The notes: a model not told the origin generated them from the letters alone. A DNA stretch of 64,000 nucleotides from Collinsella sp. TM10-22 (GCF_003466125.1 NZ_QSOC01000002.1:1-64000), one strand, 5' to 3'; counted from the first letter of the stretch, positions 34,700 to 43,404 are shown. Made by a program: numbers and translations.

Positions 34700-34944
34700 G
34701 AGCTCTCCCCATCTTCCAGCACCCAAATCGCATCATTCAGTTGGCTGCGCGAGAGAAGATGAAGCGGGGCTATGCCCCAAAGCAACGGTATATGGTTCGT
34801 TTCATCTGCGTTTTCCGTCGCGAAGCTTAAAAGCTATTATGCGAAACCGCCCTGTCGATTGCAAGCGACAATGTCGGATTGAAACGGGAAACCTGCTGCT
34901 TGCCTGTCTTATGGTCAAAAATAAGCGCGGAGCGGCGATATGGA

Positions 34945-34975
34945 AAAGGGCCGAGGCTCAAAGCCCCGACCCTTT
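34945..34975 (-). terminator. Terminator of rho
   Basis: Arms AAAGGGCCGAGGCT / AGCCCCGACCCTTT (two mismatches), 3-nt loop, 38 bp after the rho stop; the minus-strand transcript ends in TTTTCC. Confidence 0.75.
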
Positions 34976-35012
34976 ACCGCATTGATGACTATCGCTGCGC
35001 GTGGATGACAAC

Positions 35013-37583
35013 CTAGAACGTCTGCTCGTAGTCACTGTGCTTTTTGGCCGAACGCACCAGGAACTCCTGGTTGGTGTTGGTGCCCTTAAGACCCTTGATG
35101 AACGACGCGGCTGCGCGTTCGGTGTTGTTCATGCCGGCAAGAATGCGACGCAGACCAAAGACAAACGGACGCATCTGCTCGTCTACCAACAGGTCCTCGT
35201 TACGCGTACCGGAGGCAACGGGGTCGATAGCCGGGAAAATGCGGCGGTCGGCCAGGTCGCGGTCGAGCTTAAGCTCCATGTTGCCGGTGCCCTTGAACTC
35301 CTCAAAGATGACCTCGTCCATCTTGGAACCGGTGTCGATGAGGGCAGAGGCCAGGATGGTGAGCGAGCCACCGTTCTCGATATTACGGGCTGCACCCAGG
35401 AAGCGCTTGGGCGGATACAGTGCCGCCGAATCGACGCCGCCCGAAAGGATGCGGCCTGAGGCGGGCGCCGCCAAGTTGTAGGCGCGGGCAAGACGCGTGA
35501 TGGAGTCGAGCACCACCACAACATCGCCGCCCAGCTCAACAATGCGCTTGGCACGCTCGATGACGAGCTCGGCCACGCGGGTGTGGTTGTCGGCGGGCAT
35601 ATCGAAGGTCGACGCCACAACCTCGCCCTTGATAGAACGCTGCATATCGGTGACCTCTTCGGGGCGCTCGTCGACGAGCAGGCAGATGAGGTGCACCTCG
35701 GGGTTGTTAATCGAGATAGACTGGCAGATCTTCTTGAGGATCGTGGTCTTGCCGGCCTTGGGCGGGGACACGATCAGGCCACGCTGACCCTTGCCGATCG
35801 GCGACACGATGTCGATGGCGCGACCGGTAATGGAGTCCTTGCCGTGCTCCATGCGCAGCGGCTCGTTGGGATAGACCGGGGTGAGGTCGCCGAACTTGGG
35901 ACGGTTGCGAATCTGCTCGGGGTCCAGACCGTTGACGGTCGAGATCTTGGCGAGGCCGGCGCGCTTGTCGCCGCCGCGCGAAGGACGCAGCGAGCCCTCG
36001 ATGACATCGCCCGTGCGCAGACGCGCGGAGCGGATGAGGTAGGCGGGCACGAAGGCGTCGTCGTTGGACTTCATGTAGCCATGGGCGTGGATGATGCCGG
36101 AACTGTCCGGGCGAATCTGCAGAATGCCCTTGATGTCGCGGAAGCCCTCGGCCTTCGCGGCAGTGGTGTAGATCTCCTCGACAAGCTCGGCCTTCTTCTT
36201 GCCAGTCGTCTCGATCTCGAACTCCTTGGCCTTTTCGCGCAGCTCGGCGACCTTCATGGCCGCGAGTTCCTCGCGCGAAAGCGTGGGCTCGGTGGGAGCG
36301 GCATTACGCTCCTTGTTGCGCTGCTTGCGATCTCGCTGGCGGTTGCGGCGGTCGTTGTTGCGGTCATCCTTGCGCTCGTTGCGCTCGTCGTTGCGCTTGT
36401 GCTGGCGACGGTTGGGGCGAGCGCCGTCTTCGCCCTCGGCGGGCGCGGCGCCATCGGTTGCGGCGGTGTCAACATTGGCCGCGACGGCGTCATTGGCCTC
36501 GGCGCCGGTATCGACCTGCGCTTCGACATCAGCCTGCTGCTCGGCGGCCTTGGCCCTAGCGGACTTCTTACGGCCGCGCTTGGGTTTCTCGGACGCAGGC
36601 TGTTCGACGTCCTGAGGCTCGGCGACATCAGTCGATGCATCGGCGGTCGTCTCGGCGGAATCCTCGGACGCGCCCTTCTTAGCGGCCTTAGCCTTGGACG
36701 TGCGCTTAGCAGCGGTGCGACGGCTGCGACCGGGACGGACGTCAGCGGGCTCGGCATCGGCGGGAGCGGCCTCGGAAGTCGTAGCATCCTGGACGGGCGC
36801 GTCGGCAGCGGTTGCAGACTCGGCGGTCGCCGCAGCATCCCGAGCGGCGGCGGCGGCTGCGGCCTTCTCGGCCTCGACGAAGGCCTTGGGCTTGCGACCG
36901 CGACGGTGCGGGCGCAAAGCCGGATCGACAACGGGAACTTCGCCGGCCTCGACAGGCGCAGCAGGCTCAGCAGGCGATGTGCCCTCCCCTGCCGCGGAAC
37001 GGACCGAAGCCTCAGTGAGCTCGGGGGTTACCTGTTCGGCAACCTGCTCGGCCTTAGCAGCCGTGCGACGGCGTGTGCGCGGTGCCGGCTTCTCGGTCGG
37101 CTGGTCGGAGGCAGGGGTCTCGGTGGCGGCAGGTGTCTCGGGCACAGACGGAGCTGCAAGCTCGGTCAGAGCCGCGGCCTCGCGCTCGGCAGCACGACGG
37201 CGGGCACGCACCACCTGAGCCTCGCTAATCTGCGCCAACGCACGTGCTTGCGCGACCTCATCGGAAATCGGCGCCGAGGAGTCAGTTGCAACGGTGCGCT
37301 TGACGCGCGTCGCGCGCGTGGTACGGCGCCTGGGCTTGGTGACCTCCTCGCCGTCAGCGGCAGGCTTGGCCGTGCGGCGCGTGCGCTTGGGCTTTGCCGG
37401 AGCAGCCTCCTCACTAGTTGCAGACACGGCCTTCTCAGCCGCTGCAGGCGTAGGCGTCGAAGCAGCCTTGGGCGTCTCAGGAGCCGAGGCTTGCGCGGGC
37501 GCCGTGACCTGGTCCGACGCAACCGGTGCAGCGGGAGCGGCCTGCGTCGTCGTTATTTCGTTTTCTTGCTGTTGATCAGACAC
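35013..37583 (-). CDS. rho: Transcription termination factor Rho with long N-terminal extension
   Basis: 856 residues, about twice E. coli Rho (419). The C-terminal ~430 residues are a complete Rho: Rho_N helix bundle (LSREELAAMKVAELREKAKEF), cold-shock-like RNA-binding domain (RDIKGILQIRPDSSGIIH), Walker A SPPKAGKTT, the LLVDERPEEVTDM region, and R-loop/Q-loop segments through GTRNEDLLVDEQ. The first ~430 residues are a low-complexity extension of alternating Ala/Glu/Thr-rich acidic stretches and basic KPKRTRR-, KRGRKKSARAKA- and RRNRQRDRKQRN-type patches. Long insertions of this kind occur in actinobacterial Rho and raise RNA affinity. Likely promoter at 37727-37754. Confidence 0.96.
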   Translation of the reverse strand: MSDQQQENEITTTQAAPAAPVASDQVTAPAQASAPETPKAASTPTPAAAEKAVSATSEEAAPAKPKRTRRTAKPAADGEEVTKPRRRTTRATRVKRTVATDSSAPISDEVAQARALAQISEAQVVRARRRAAEREAAALTELAAPSVPETPAATETPASDQPTEKPAPRTRRRTAAKAEQVAEQVTPELTEASVRSAAGEGTSPAEPAAPVEAGEVPVVDPALRPHRRGRKPKAFVEAEKAAAAAAARDAAATAESATAADAPVQDATTSEAAPADAEPADVRPGRSRRTAAKRTSKAKAAKKGASEDSAETTADASTDVAEPQDVEQPASEKPKRGRKKSARAKAAEQQADVEAQVDTGAEANDAVAANVDTAATDGAAPAEGEDGARPNRRQHKRNDERNERKDDRNNDRRNRQRDRKQRNKERNAAPTEPTLSREELAAMKVAELREKAKEFEIETTGKKKAELVEEIYTTAAKAEGFRDIKGILQIRPDSSGIIHAHGYMKSNDDAFVPAYLIRSARLRTGDVIEGSLRPSRGGDKRAGLAKISTVNGLDPEQIRNRPKFGDLTPVYPNEPLRMEHGKDSITGRAIDIVSPIGKGQRGLIVSPPKAGKTTILKKICQSISINNPEVHLICLLVDERPEEVTDMQRSIKGEVVASTFDMPADNHTRVAELVIERAKRIVELGGDVVVVLDSITRLARAYNLAAPASGRILSGGVDSAALYPPKRFLGAARNIENGGSLTILASALIDTGSKMDEVIFEEFKGTGNMELKLDRDLADRRIFPAIDPVASGTRNEDLLVDEQMRPFVFGLRRILAGMNNTERAAASFIKGLKGTNTNQEFLVRSAKKHSDYEQTF

Positions 37584-37726
37584 AGTGTTTGCTCAACTTT
37601 CTTTTCAAGCCCTGTGATCACATGCTCCCTGCATAAACCTTCAGGACGGCTAAACAGTCTAGTTCCGTTCAAAACGACGGACATCATTGATCTGTATCGA
37701 GATGATTGCGTCAACTACGCAGCGTT

Positions 37727-37754
37727 AGTGTAACACAACCGCCGCCACCTGCAA
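37727..37754 (-). promoter_or_regulatory. Candidate rho promoter
   Basis: On the minus strand TTGCAG (37754-37749) and TACACT (37732-37727), 16-bp spacing, giving a leader of about 135 nt before the rho ATG. Confidence 0.4.
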
Positions 37755-37756
37755 CT

Positions 37757-37806
37757 TAGTCATTGGGGACGTTCTTAAACGACTAGTCAAAAGGGGCACT
37801 CTTTAC
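37757..37806. repeat. Family B repeat, copy 1 (tandem dimer)
   Basis: A 27-bp unit starting TAGTCATTGGGGACGTTC at 37757-37783, followed by a diverged second unit starting TAGTCAAAAGGGGCAC. The first unit recurs without change at 59824-59850, also followed by a diverged second unit. It overlaps no gene and lies directly upstream of the rho promoter. Confidence 0.65.
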
Positions 37807-37830
37807 AAAGCCGCGGGCGGCGAAATCCAG

Positions 37831-37916
37831 CTCTCTTAAGTTGCGGTGAAAGAGCTCCTGAAAAACCCGGCAGCCGCCCCAAACAGGAACTATTCCACTG
37901 CAACTTATATGGAGAG
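37831..37916. repeat. Nested inverted repeat in the rho-argS gap
   Basis: Outer arms TAAGTTGC (37837-37844) and GCAACTTA (37900-37907) sit within a longer imperfect match extending outward to CTCT/AGAG. Inner arms AGCTCCTG and CAGGAACT continue the stem. Together a hairpin of about 85 nt. Function unknown. Confidence 0.5.
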
Positions 37917-37987
37917 GCCAGCCGAGCCCCCAAAGATCGTGGTGACCACGAGGCACGGGAGCAGAATCGTCAGTCCCAGGATCGACT

Positions 37988-38150
37988 CGCCACGAATCGC
38001 GCCTATCTACTACGTTTGGCCCGCGACCCCTGACCATTCCCTCGGTCTTCCTAAAATCGCAATCCCGCTACCTGCGGTTTTAAATATCGCGCCTTTCGAC
38101 ATGGTTCGGGGTATGCGACTAAACGTAGTAGATAAGCCCGATTCGTGGCG
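37988..38150. repeat. Large 50-bp-arm inverted repeat in the rho-argS gap
   Basis: Arms 37988-38037 and 38101-38150 match at about 40 of 50 positions, including CGCCACGAATCG, TATCTACTACGTTT and ACCCC in the same order, around a 63-nt loop. The size and imperfect match suggest a MITE-like or REP-type element, or a structured RNA. The loop contains CTACCTGCGGTTTTA, which occurs again near 38294. No open reading frame with a ribosome-binding site was seen in 37584-38495. Confidence 0.6.
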
Positions 38151-38181
38151 TACGGTTTCGTACCGCTCTCCCCCGGGACAT

Positions 38182-38219
38182 AAATGATCCGTTTTCCTCC
38201 GTCCCCAAGGGGTCATTTT
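38182..38219. repeat. Family C repeat, copy 1
   Basis: Imperfect palindrome AAATGATCCG...GGGTCATTTT with TTTCCTCCGTCCCC in the middle. A near-identical copy lies at 48474-48512. Confidence 0.6.
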
Positions 38220-38415
38220 CAAAACTATGGCGGATTACGGTGTAAGAACGGCGCAAGCGAACCATACCCTGCATTTTAATATTCGGCAAGCCGTCTACCT
38301 GCGGTTTTATTTTCACTGCTGTCGCTATGGTCGCCAGGCAGCGATTCAGCCCCGTAAAGCGGTATAGTTGCTTTTTTGTAGCATTTTCCAACACGCCAAA
38401 AAGCCCCGCCAAACG

Positions 38416-38448
38416 CAAAAAGCCCGACCTCCGCATGGAGATCGGGCT
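38416..38448 (-). terminator. Terminator of argS
   Basis: 12-bp arms with one mismatch (AGCCCGACCTCC / GGAGATCGGGCT), 4-nt loop, T run on the minus strand, 48 bp after the argS stop. Confidence 0.9.
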
Positions 38449-38495
38449 TATAGGGCTCAGCAAAGCCGAACCTACACGGTCAAATGAACCGCAGA

Positions 38496-40349
38496 TTACA
38501 TCTGCTCGGGCGCGGAGACGCCAACGAGGGTGAGCACCAGGGCGAGCGTCACGCGGACGGCATCGCAAGCGGCCAGACGGGCACGCGAAAGCTCGGGGTC
38601 GACGGGACGGCCCTCGCTCGGCAGCACCTGGCAGGCAGCGTAGAAGCTGTGGAAGTCGCCGGCGAGCTCCTCGGCAAAATGCGTCAGACGGAACGGGGCG
38701 CGATCACGAGCGCAGCTGGCAATCAGGTCGGTGAGCTCGTTGAGCTTACGCGATAGGGCGAGCTCGGTCGGATCGGTCAGCAGCGAGTAATCGACGTTCT
38801 CACCGATGGCCTTGGCGGCGACGGCCTTCATGCCCATCTCGTCAGCCTGCTCGGGCGTAACGTCAGCGGCACGGCGCAGGATGGAGCACACACGGGCGTG
38901 AGCATACTGCACGTAATAGACCGGGTTGGAGTTATCGCGCTTCTTAACGGCCTCGATGTCGAAGTCGACCATCTGATTGGAGCTCTTGGAGATGAGCGTG
39001 TAGCGAGCGGCATCGGAGCCGACCTCATCGACGAGCTCCTGCAGAGTCACCATGGTACCCTTACGCTTGGACATACGGACGGGCTTGCCGTTGCGCAGCA
39101 GGTTGACGAGCTGGCCCAGCAAAACCTCGAACTTACCGGGGTAACCGAGAGCGTCGCAGACGCAGCGGACGCGCTCGATGTAACCGTGGTGGTCGGCGCC
39201 CCAGATGTCTATGACGTGATCGACGCGCTGGAACTTATCCCAGTGATAGGCGACGTCGGAGGCGAAGTAGGTGTACTCGCCGTCGGACTTGATTAGGACG
39301 CGGTCTTTGTCGTCGCCCAGATCGGTGGAACGGAACCACAAGGCGCCGTCCTTGGTGTAGAGGTAGCCCATCTTGTCGAGCTTCTCAAAAGCGCGGTCGA
39401 CGGCAGAGGTGCCGGCGGTCTCGCCCTCGGTGTCCTTCACATACAGCGAGCGCTCGGAGTACCAACGATCGAAGTCGCAGTTGACGGCGTGGCAGAGGTC
39501 GCGCATGTTGTCGACCATCTTCACATAGCCGCGCTCACGGAAGCTCTCCATGCGCTCCTGCGGATCGGCGTCGACCCACTTGTCGCCGTCGGTACGCCAG
39601 AACTCGGCAGCCTCATCGATGATGTAGTCGCCGCCGTAGGAGTCCTTGCCCAGGGTCTCGGCAAAGTTGTCCTGATACGGATGGGTCTCGGGATGCTCGT
39701 CGTTCTCGTCGGCAACGAAGGCGTCACGGTCGGCGATCAGCAGCTTGTGAGCCTCGTCGATATCAACGCCCTGCTTGGCAATGATATCGGCAAGCTGCAT
39801 ATAGCGCGTGCTGATGGAGTTGCCGAAGGTGTTCATCTGAGAACCGTGGTCGTTGATGTAGAACTCTCGCTGGATGTCGTAACCGGCGTGGTCCATAACG
39901 CGGCAAAGGGAGTCACCCAGAGCGGCCCAGCGGCCGTGGCCGATGTGCATGGGGCCGACAGGGTTGGCAGAGACGAACTCGACCTGGGTCTTCAGGCCGC
40001 CACCGACGTTAGACTTAGCGAAGTCCATGCCCTTCTCGCGGGCCTCGCCAAAAATGGCGTTCTTGACGGCAACGGAGAGGTAGAAGTTAATGAAGCCGGG
40101 GCCTGCGATCTCGACCTTCTCAATCGCGGGGTCCTCGGGCATATGGGCAACGATGGCCTCGGCAATCTTGCGCGGGGCGCAGTGAGCCAGCTTGGCGGAC
40201 TTCAGGGCCATGGTGGAGGTCCACTCGCCATGAGAAGTGTCGGCCGGTCGCTCGATAGCGCAATCATCAAGTTCAAATGCGGAAAGGTCGCCGGCCTCCT
40301 GGGCCGCAGCAAGCGCAGCGCGTACCAGCTCTTCAATCTTCTCGGGCAT
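38496..40349 (-). CDS. argS: Arginyl-tRNA synthetase
   Basis: 617 residues from ATG 40349 (AGGAGGATCT upstream; earlier in-frame codons lack support). Class I synthetase: N-terminal Add-1 domain, HIGH signature in SANPVGPMHIGHGRWAALGD, KMSKS-equivalent PVRMSKRKGTMVTL, and a C-terminal DALR anticodon-binding domain ending LVLTLVGVSAPEQM. It charges tRNA-Arg. Monocistronic, with its own terminator; divergent from the CarD-like gene across a 340-bp gap. Confidence 0.96.
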   Translation of the reverse strand: MPEKIEELVRAALAAAQEAGDLSAFELDDCAIERPADTSHGEWTSTMALKSAKLAHCAPRKIAEAIVAHMPEDPAIEKVEIAGPGFINFYLSVAVKNAIFGEAREKGMDFAKSNVGGGLKTQVEFVSANPVGPMHIGHGRWAALGDSLCRVMDHAGYDIQREFYINDHGSQMNTFGNSISTRYMQLADIIAKQGVDIDEAHKLLIADRDAFVADENDEHPETHPYQDNFAETLGKDSYGGDYIIDEAAEFWRTDGDKWVDADPQERMESFRERGYVKMVDNMRDLCHAVNCDFDRWYSERSLYVKDTEGETAGTSAVDRAFEKLDKMGYLYTKDGALWFRSTDLGDDKDRVLIKSDGEYTYFASDVAYHWDKFQRVDHVIDIWGADHHGYIERVRCVCDALGYPGKFEVLLGQLVNLLRNGKPVRMSKRKGTMVTLQELVDEVGSDAARYTLISKSSNQMVDFDIEAVKKRDNSNPVYYVQYAHARVCSILRRAADVTPEQADEMGMKAVAAKAIGENVDYSLLTDPTELALSRKLNELTDLIASCARDRAPFRLTHFAEELAGDFHSFYAACQVLPSEGRPVDPELSRARLAACDAVRVTLALVLTLVGVSAPEQM

Positions 40350-40691
40350 AGATCCTCCTTGTGTTAAAGCCCCCGAGCTCTTGGTCACTCGTAGGGCAAA
40401 AGCCAGAGTTTGTAGCACTCTATCACAAGCGGTAGCTACTGTCGCAGGGTAAAGTTAATCGATATTGCATATGCACAAAAATGACTACAGCTCGCACAGG
40501 GCCACTCAAAGATGGAGGTTTGCCTGCTGATTGTGCACCTGCCGAAAATGCATAAACACGTGCATGAGCTGCTCGGAATATCGAATACTCTTACCTATCG
40601 GAATTGTGTGCTTTTCCTGCATAAAGCGATGGTTTGCGCACGTCAGCGTGGTATTCTAGACATACGCAAATTCGTATAAGCTGGAGGTAGC

Positions 40692-41177
40692 ATGTTCTCA
40701 ATCGGTCAACACGTCATTCATCCGGGCCAGGGAGTCTGCACCGTCGTCGGTTTTAGGGACGACACGCCGCAGCCCATGTTGCTGCTCGAGACCAAGCAGG
40801 GACATGCGCAGACGATCCTCATGTACCCCGTGGCGCAAGCCGACCGTCTGCATGCCGCCATCTCTCAGCAGGATGCCGAGCACCTGCTGAGCCACTACGA
40901 CGAGCTGGAGTGCGACACTTTTACCGAGCGCAACAGCTCGCTTGAGGAGACGCACTTTAAGCAGCAGCTCAAGCTGGGCGCGCCCGAGACGGTCCGCGTG
41001 GCAAAAACCATGATGCACCGCATTCGCCAGGCCGAGGAAGCTGATAAAAAGCCCAGTTCCTACTACATGCGTGTGCTCAAGGAGGCCAAGCGCCGCTCTA
41101 TAGAGGAGTTCGCCGTGGCCCTGGGCGTCACCGAAGAGGCCGCCGAAGCCCGCCTAGCCCAAGCCGCCCTCAACTAA
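40692..41177 (+). CDS. CarD/CdnL-type transcriptional regulator
   Basis: 161 residues from ATG 40692 (CTGGAGGTAGC upstream). The N-terminal RNA polymerase-interacting Tudor-like domain is clear (MFSIGQHVIHPGQGVCTVVGF, then LETKQGHAQTILMYPV). The C-terminal half is a helical DNA-binding region (PETVRVAKTMMHRIRQAEE, SSYYMRVLKEAKRRSIEEFAVALG). Known CarD/CdnL proteins bind the RNA polymerase beta subunit and steady open complexes at many promoters. Short for a CarD and possibly one of several paralogues; a specific target is not visible. Confidence 0.85.
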   Translation: MFSIGQHVIHPGQGVCTVVGFRDDTPQPMLLLETKQGHAQTILMYPVAQADRLHAAISQQDAEHLLSHYDELECDTFTERNSSLEETHFKQQLKLGAPETVRVAKTMMHRIRQAEEADKKPSSYYMRVLKEAKRRSIEEFAVALGVTEEAAEARLAQAALN

Positions 41178-41189
41178 CCTGCCCACGCC

Positions 41190-41230
41190 AAAACCACCAC
41201 AAAGGGGACAGGCACCTTTGTGGTGGTTTT
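41190..41230. repeat. Family A repeat, copy 1
   Basis: AAAACCACCACAAAGG and CCTTTGTGGTGGTTTT arms around GGACAGGCA. Perfect 16-bp stem with A/T tails, so it can terminate transcription both ways. It lies 12 bp after the CarD-like gene. Confidence 0.85.
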
Positions 41231-41284
41231 CTTGTTCTAGTAGTATTCAATCTTATCGATACCCACGAGCACAAGGAGTCTGTT

Positions 41285-41884
41285 ATGGCAGAGTCGCTTA
41301 CCGCCGGAATCACCCGCGACCGCGCATTCGAACTGCTCAACGAGCACAACAAGGATCCGTTCCACATCACCCATGGCGAAACCGTCGAGGGCACCATGCG
41401 CTACTTTGCGCGCGAGTTCGACCCCGAGAACGAGGAGTTCTGGGGCATCGTCGGCCTGCTCCACGACCTGGATTGGGAGGAGCATGAGGACGACCCCATG
41501 AACCACACCATCTACGCTGCCGAGATCCTCGAAGGCGAAGGTGCCTCTCCTGAGCTCATCCGTGCCATTCAGTCGCACACGTCCGATTTCAACACTTCGC
41601 TGCCCAAGCCCGAGCTGCAGATGGAGAAGATCCTGTTTGCCTGCGACGAGCTTACCGGCCTGATCGGAGCTGCCGTCATCATGCGCCCGAGCAAGAGCGT
41701 CATGGACTTTACGACCAAGTCGCTCAAGAAGAAGTTCAAGGACAAGCGCTTCGCCGCCGGCTGCTCGCGCGACGTGATTTCGCAGGGCGCCGAGATGCTG
41801 GGCTGGGAGCTCCCCGAGCTCTTTGACCACACCATCGCAGCCATGCAGTCCTTCGCTCCCGATCGCGACACCTTCCAGGCCTAA
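41285..41884 (+). CDS. HD-domain hydrolase
   Basis: 199 residues from ATG 41285 (CAAGGAGTCTGTT upstream). HD superfamily metal ligands: HITHGETVEGTM and VGLLHDLDWEEHEDDPMNH, then SHTSDFNTSLPKP and a later CDELTGLIGA. This short class (HDIG-like) is typically a metal-dependent phosphohydrolase, and relatives are named HD domain-containing or hydrolase without known substrate. The stop is followed by the left half of a split family A repeat, probably its former terminator. Confidence 0.82.
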   Translation: MAESLTAGITRDRAFELLNEHNKDPFHITHGETVEGTMRYFAREFDPENEEFWGIVGLLHDLDWEEHEDDPMNHTIYAAEILEGEGASPELIRAIQSHTSDFNTSLPKPELQMEKILFACDELTGLIGAAVIMRPSKSVMDFTTKSLKKKFKDKRFAAGCSRDVISQGAEMLGWELPELFDHTIAAMQSFAPDRDTFQA

Positions 41885-41888
41885 CACT

Positions 41889-41910
41889 AAAACCACCACA
41901 AAGGTGCCTG
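41889..41910. repeat. Family A repeat, left half, cut by IS3 element
   Basis: AAAACCACCACAAAGG followed by TGCCTG, then the IS left end TGAACTGC. The other flank, CAGGCACC... at 43365-43387, is a half of the opposite core orientation. Confidence 0.8.
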
Positions 41911-41956
41911 TGAACTGCCTCCCATTTCTTGGACATCGGGAAATGGGAGGTTTTCC

Positions 41957-42454
41957 ATGAGTATAGACCTCAGGGTGAAGCACGACCTGGAGTCCAGGAG
42001 GCGGGCCGTCGAGCTCTTCGACGCCGGCGTCGGCTGCAAGCCGGCGGCCGAGGCCCTGTCCGTCCCCCGCGAGACCGTGAGAGAATGGCAGAGGGTATAC
42101 CGGGCGTTCGGAAGCGAGGCGCTGCTGTCCATGGGCGGGAAACAATCCAGGTACACATTCGAGCAGAGGGTCGCCGCGGCGTCGGCCGTGGTCGACGGCG
42201 GGATGGCGAAGACCGACGCCATGGCCGAGTTCGGGATCAGGTCGAAGTCCCCGCTGGAGCGCTGGTGCAGGCTCTACCGCGAGGGCGGCGCCGAGGCGCT
42301 GCGGCCCGGACCGAAGGGCAGGCCGAGGGGGTCGAGGTCGAAACCCCGCACCCGCACCCGCGAGCAGGAGCTCGAGGAGCGCTGCCGCAGGCTCGAGGCC
42401 GAGGTCGCCTACCTAAAAAAATTGCGCGCCCTGGTCGAGCGGGACGGGCTCTGA
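41957..42454 (+). CDS. IS3-family transposase OrfA
   Basis: 165 residues. ATG 41957 with GGGAGG upstream. Two helix-turn-helix units (RRAVELFDAGVGCKPAAEALSVP...; VAAASAVVDGGMAKTDAMAEFG) and a C-terminal leucine-zipper-like coiled coil (REQELEERCRRLEAEVAYLKKL). It binds the IS ends and, by a -1 frameshift at A7 (42415-42421), gives the OrfAB transposase. Confidence 0.92.
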   Translation: MSIDLRVKHDLESRRRAVELFDAGVGCKPAAEALSVPRETVREWQRVYRAFGSEALLSMGGKQSRYTFEQRVAAASAVVDGGMAKTDAMAEFGIRSKSPLERWCRLYREGGAEALRPGPKGRPRGSRSKPRTRTREQELEERCRRLEAEVAYLKKLRALVERDGL

Positions 42455-43326
42455 CCGGGGCGGCGGCCGAGGCGGTGAGGGCGCTGAGGGCGGAGGGGCA
42501 CTCCCTGCGCCACCTGCTGGAGTGCTCGGGGCTCAGGAGGTCGACCTACTACTACGCGCTGGCGCACCCGCGGAGGCCGACCAGGCCCGAGCTGCGCGAC
42601 GCCGCGGCCGAGATATTCTCGCGCACCGCCAACGGCTGCGGGCACCGGCAGATAGCCATGTGCCTGCGCGCCGAGCTGGGCGCGGTCGTGGCCGACAAGA
42701 CCGTGCTCAAGATGATGCGCGAGATGGGCATCCGGTGCGGGATACGCCGCCGGGGCTCCCGCCGCCGGTACAGCTCCTACAGGGGGCTCGTGGGGAGCAC
42801 GTTCGAGAACGTCATCGCGAGGGACTTCGGCGCCGAGGGGCCATGGCAGAAGCTCGGCACCGACGTCACCGAGTTCAAGGTCGCCGGCGCCAAGGCCTAC
42901 TGGGCCCCGGTGCTCGACTTCTGCACGAAGGAGATCGTGGCGAGCGACATATCGACCTCGCCGGACCTCGCCCAGCAGCACAGGATGCTCGACCGGCTCC
43001 TCGAGGCCCTGCCCGACGGGGCGGCACCGACCATGCACTCGGACATGGGTTGGCAGTACCAGCACGAGTCCTACACCTCCAGGCTGGAGGGGGCGGGCAT
43101 CACCCAGAGCATGTCGCGCAAGGGGAACTGCGTCGACAACGCCGCCACCGAGCAGCTCTTCGGCCACGTGAAGGACGAGTTCTACCGCGGCAGGGAGTGG
43201 GGCAGCTTCGAGGACTTCAAGCGCGACCTGGAGGGGTACATAGTCCATTGGAACACGCGGCGCAGGCAGGTAAGATTGAAGGGCCTGACGCCGGAGGAGT
43301 TCCGGAACCGGGCCCTTGCGGCGTAG
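42415..43326 (+). CDS. IS3-family transposase OrfB (made as OrfAB by -1 frameshift)
   Basis: About 300 residues read from the slippery A-AAA-AAA; no good start codon lies near the frame entry. HTH_21 region (LRHLLECSGLRRSTYYYAL), then the rve integrase core with DDE: GTDVTEFKV, TMHSDMGWQYQHESY and NAATEQLFGHVKDE. The ending NTRRRQVRLKGLTPEEFRNRAL is typical of the family. Intact and probably active. Confidence 0.9.
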   Translation, partial: KKIARPGRAGRALTGAAAEAVRALRAEGHSLRHLLECSGLRRSTYYYALAHPRRPTRPELRDAAAEIFSRTANGCGHRQIAMCLRAELGAVVADKTVLKMMREMGIRCGIRRRGSRRRYSSYRGLVGSTFENVIARDFGAEGPWQKLGTDVTEFKVAGAKAYWAPVLDFCTKEIVASDISTSPDLAQQHRMLDRLLEALPDGAAPTMHSDMGWQYQHESYTSRLEGAGITQSMSRKGNCVDNAATEQLFGHVKDEFYRGREWGSFEDFKRDLEGYIVHWNTRRRQVRLKGLTPEEFRNRALAA

Positions 43327-43364
43327 TCGCTATTTATTCAGTCCAAGTTTCGGGGTGCAGTTCA

Positions 43365-43387
43365 CAGGCACCTTTGTGGTGGTTTTT
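43365..43387. repeat. Family A repeat, right half, cut by IS3 element
   Basis: CAGGCACCTTTGTGG then TGGTTTTTG directly after the IS right end. It is a forward-core half, whereas the left flank is a reverse-core half. Confidence 0.8.
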
Positions 43388-43404
43388 GTTTGCATCAGAA
43401 CGAG

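Larger units (their letters stand above)
41911..43364 (+). mobile_element. IS3-family insertion sequence (IS150-like), complete
   Basis: 1454 bp. Terminal inverted repeats: left TGAACTGCCTCCC...CTTGGAC, right (read inward) TGAACTGCACCCC...CTTGGAC. It carries overlapping orfA and orfB with an A7 slippery site. The arm sequence and two-ORF layout fit the IS150 subgroup of IS3. No direct target duplication is visible at the borders. Confidence 0.9.

Noticed and set aside
35583..37733. 716-codon frame antisense to rho
   Set aside because: Mirror of the low-complexity Rho extension; no ribosome-binding site or family.
41885..43390. Target-site duplication of the IS3 element
   Set aside because: Bases next to the ends (CTG on the left, CAG on the right) are inverted, not direct, copies.
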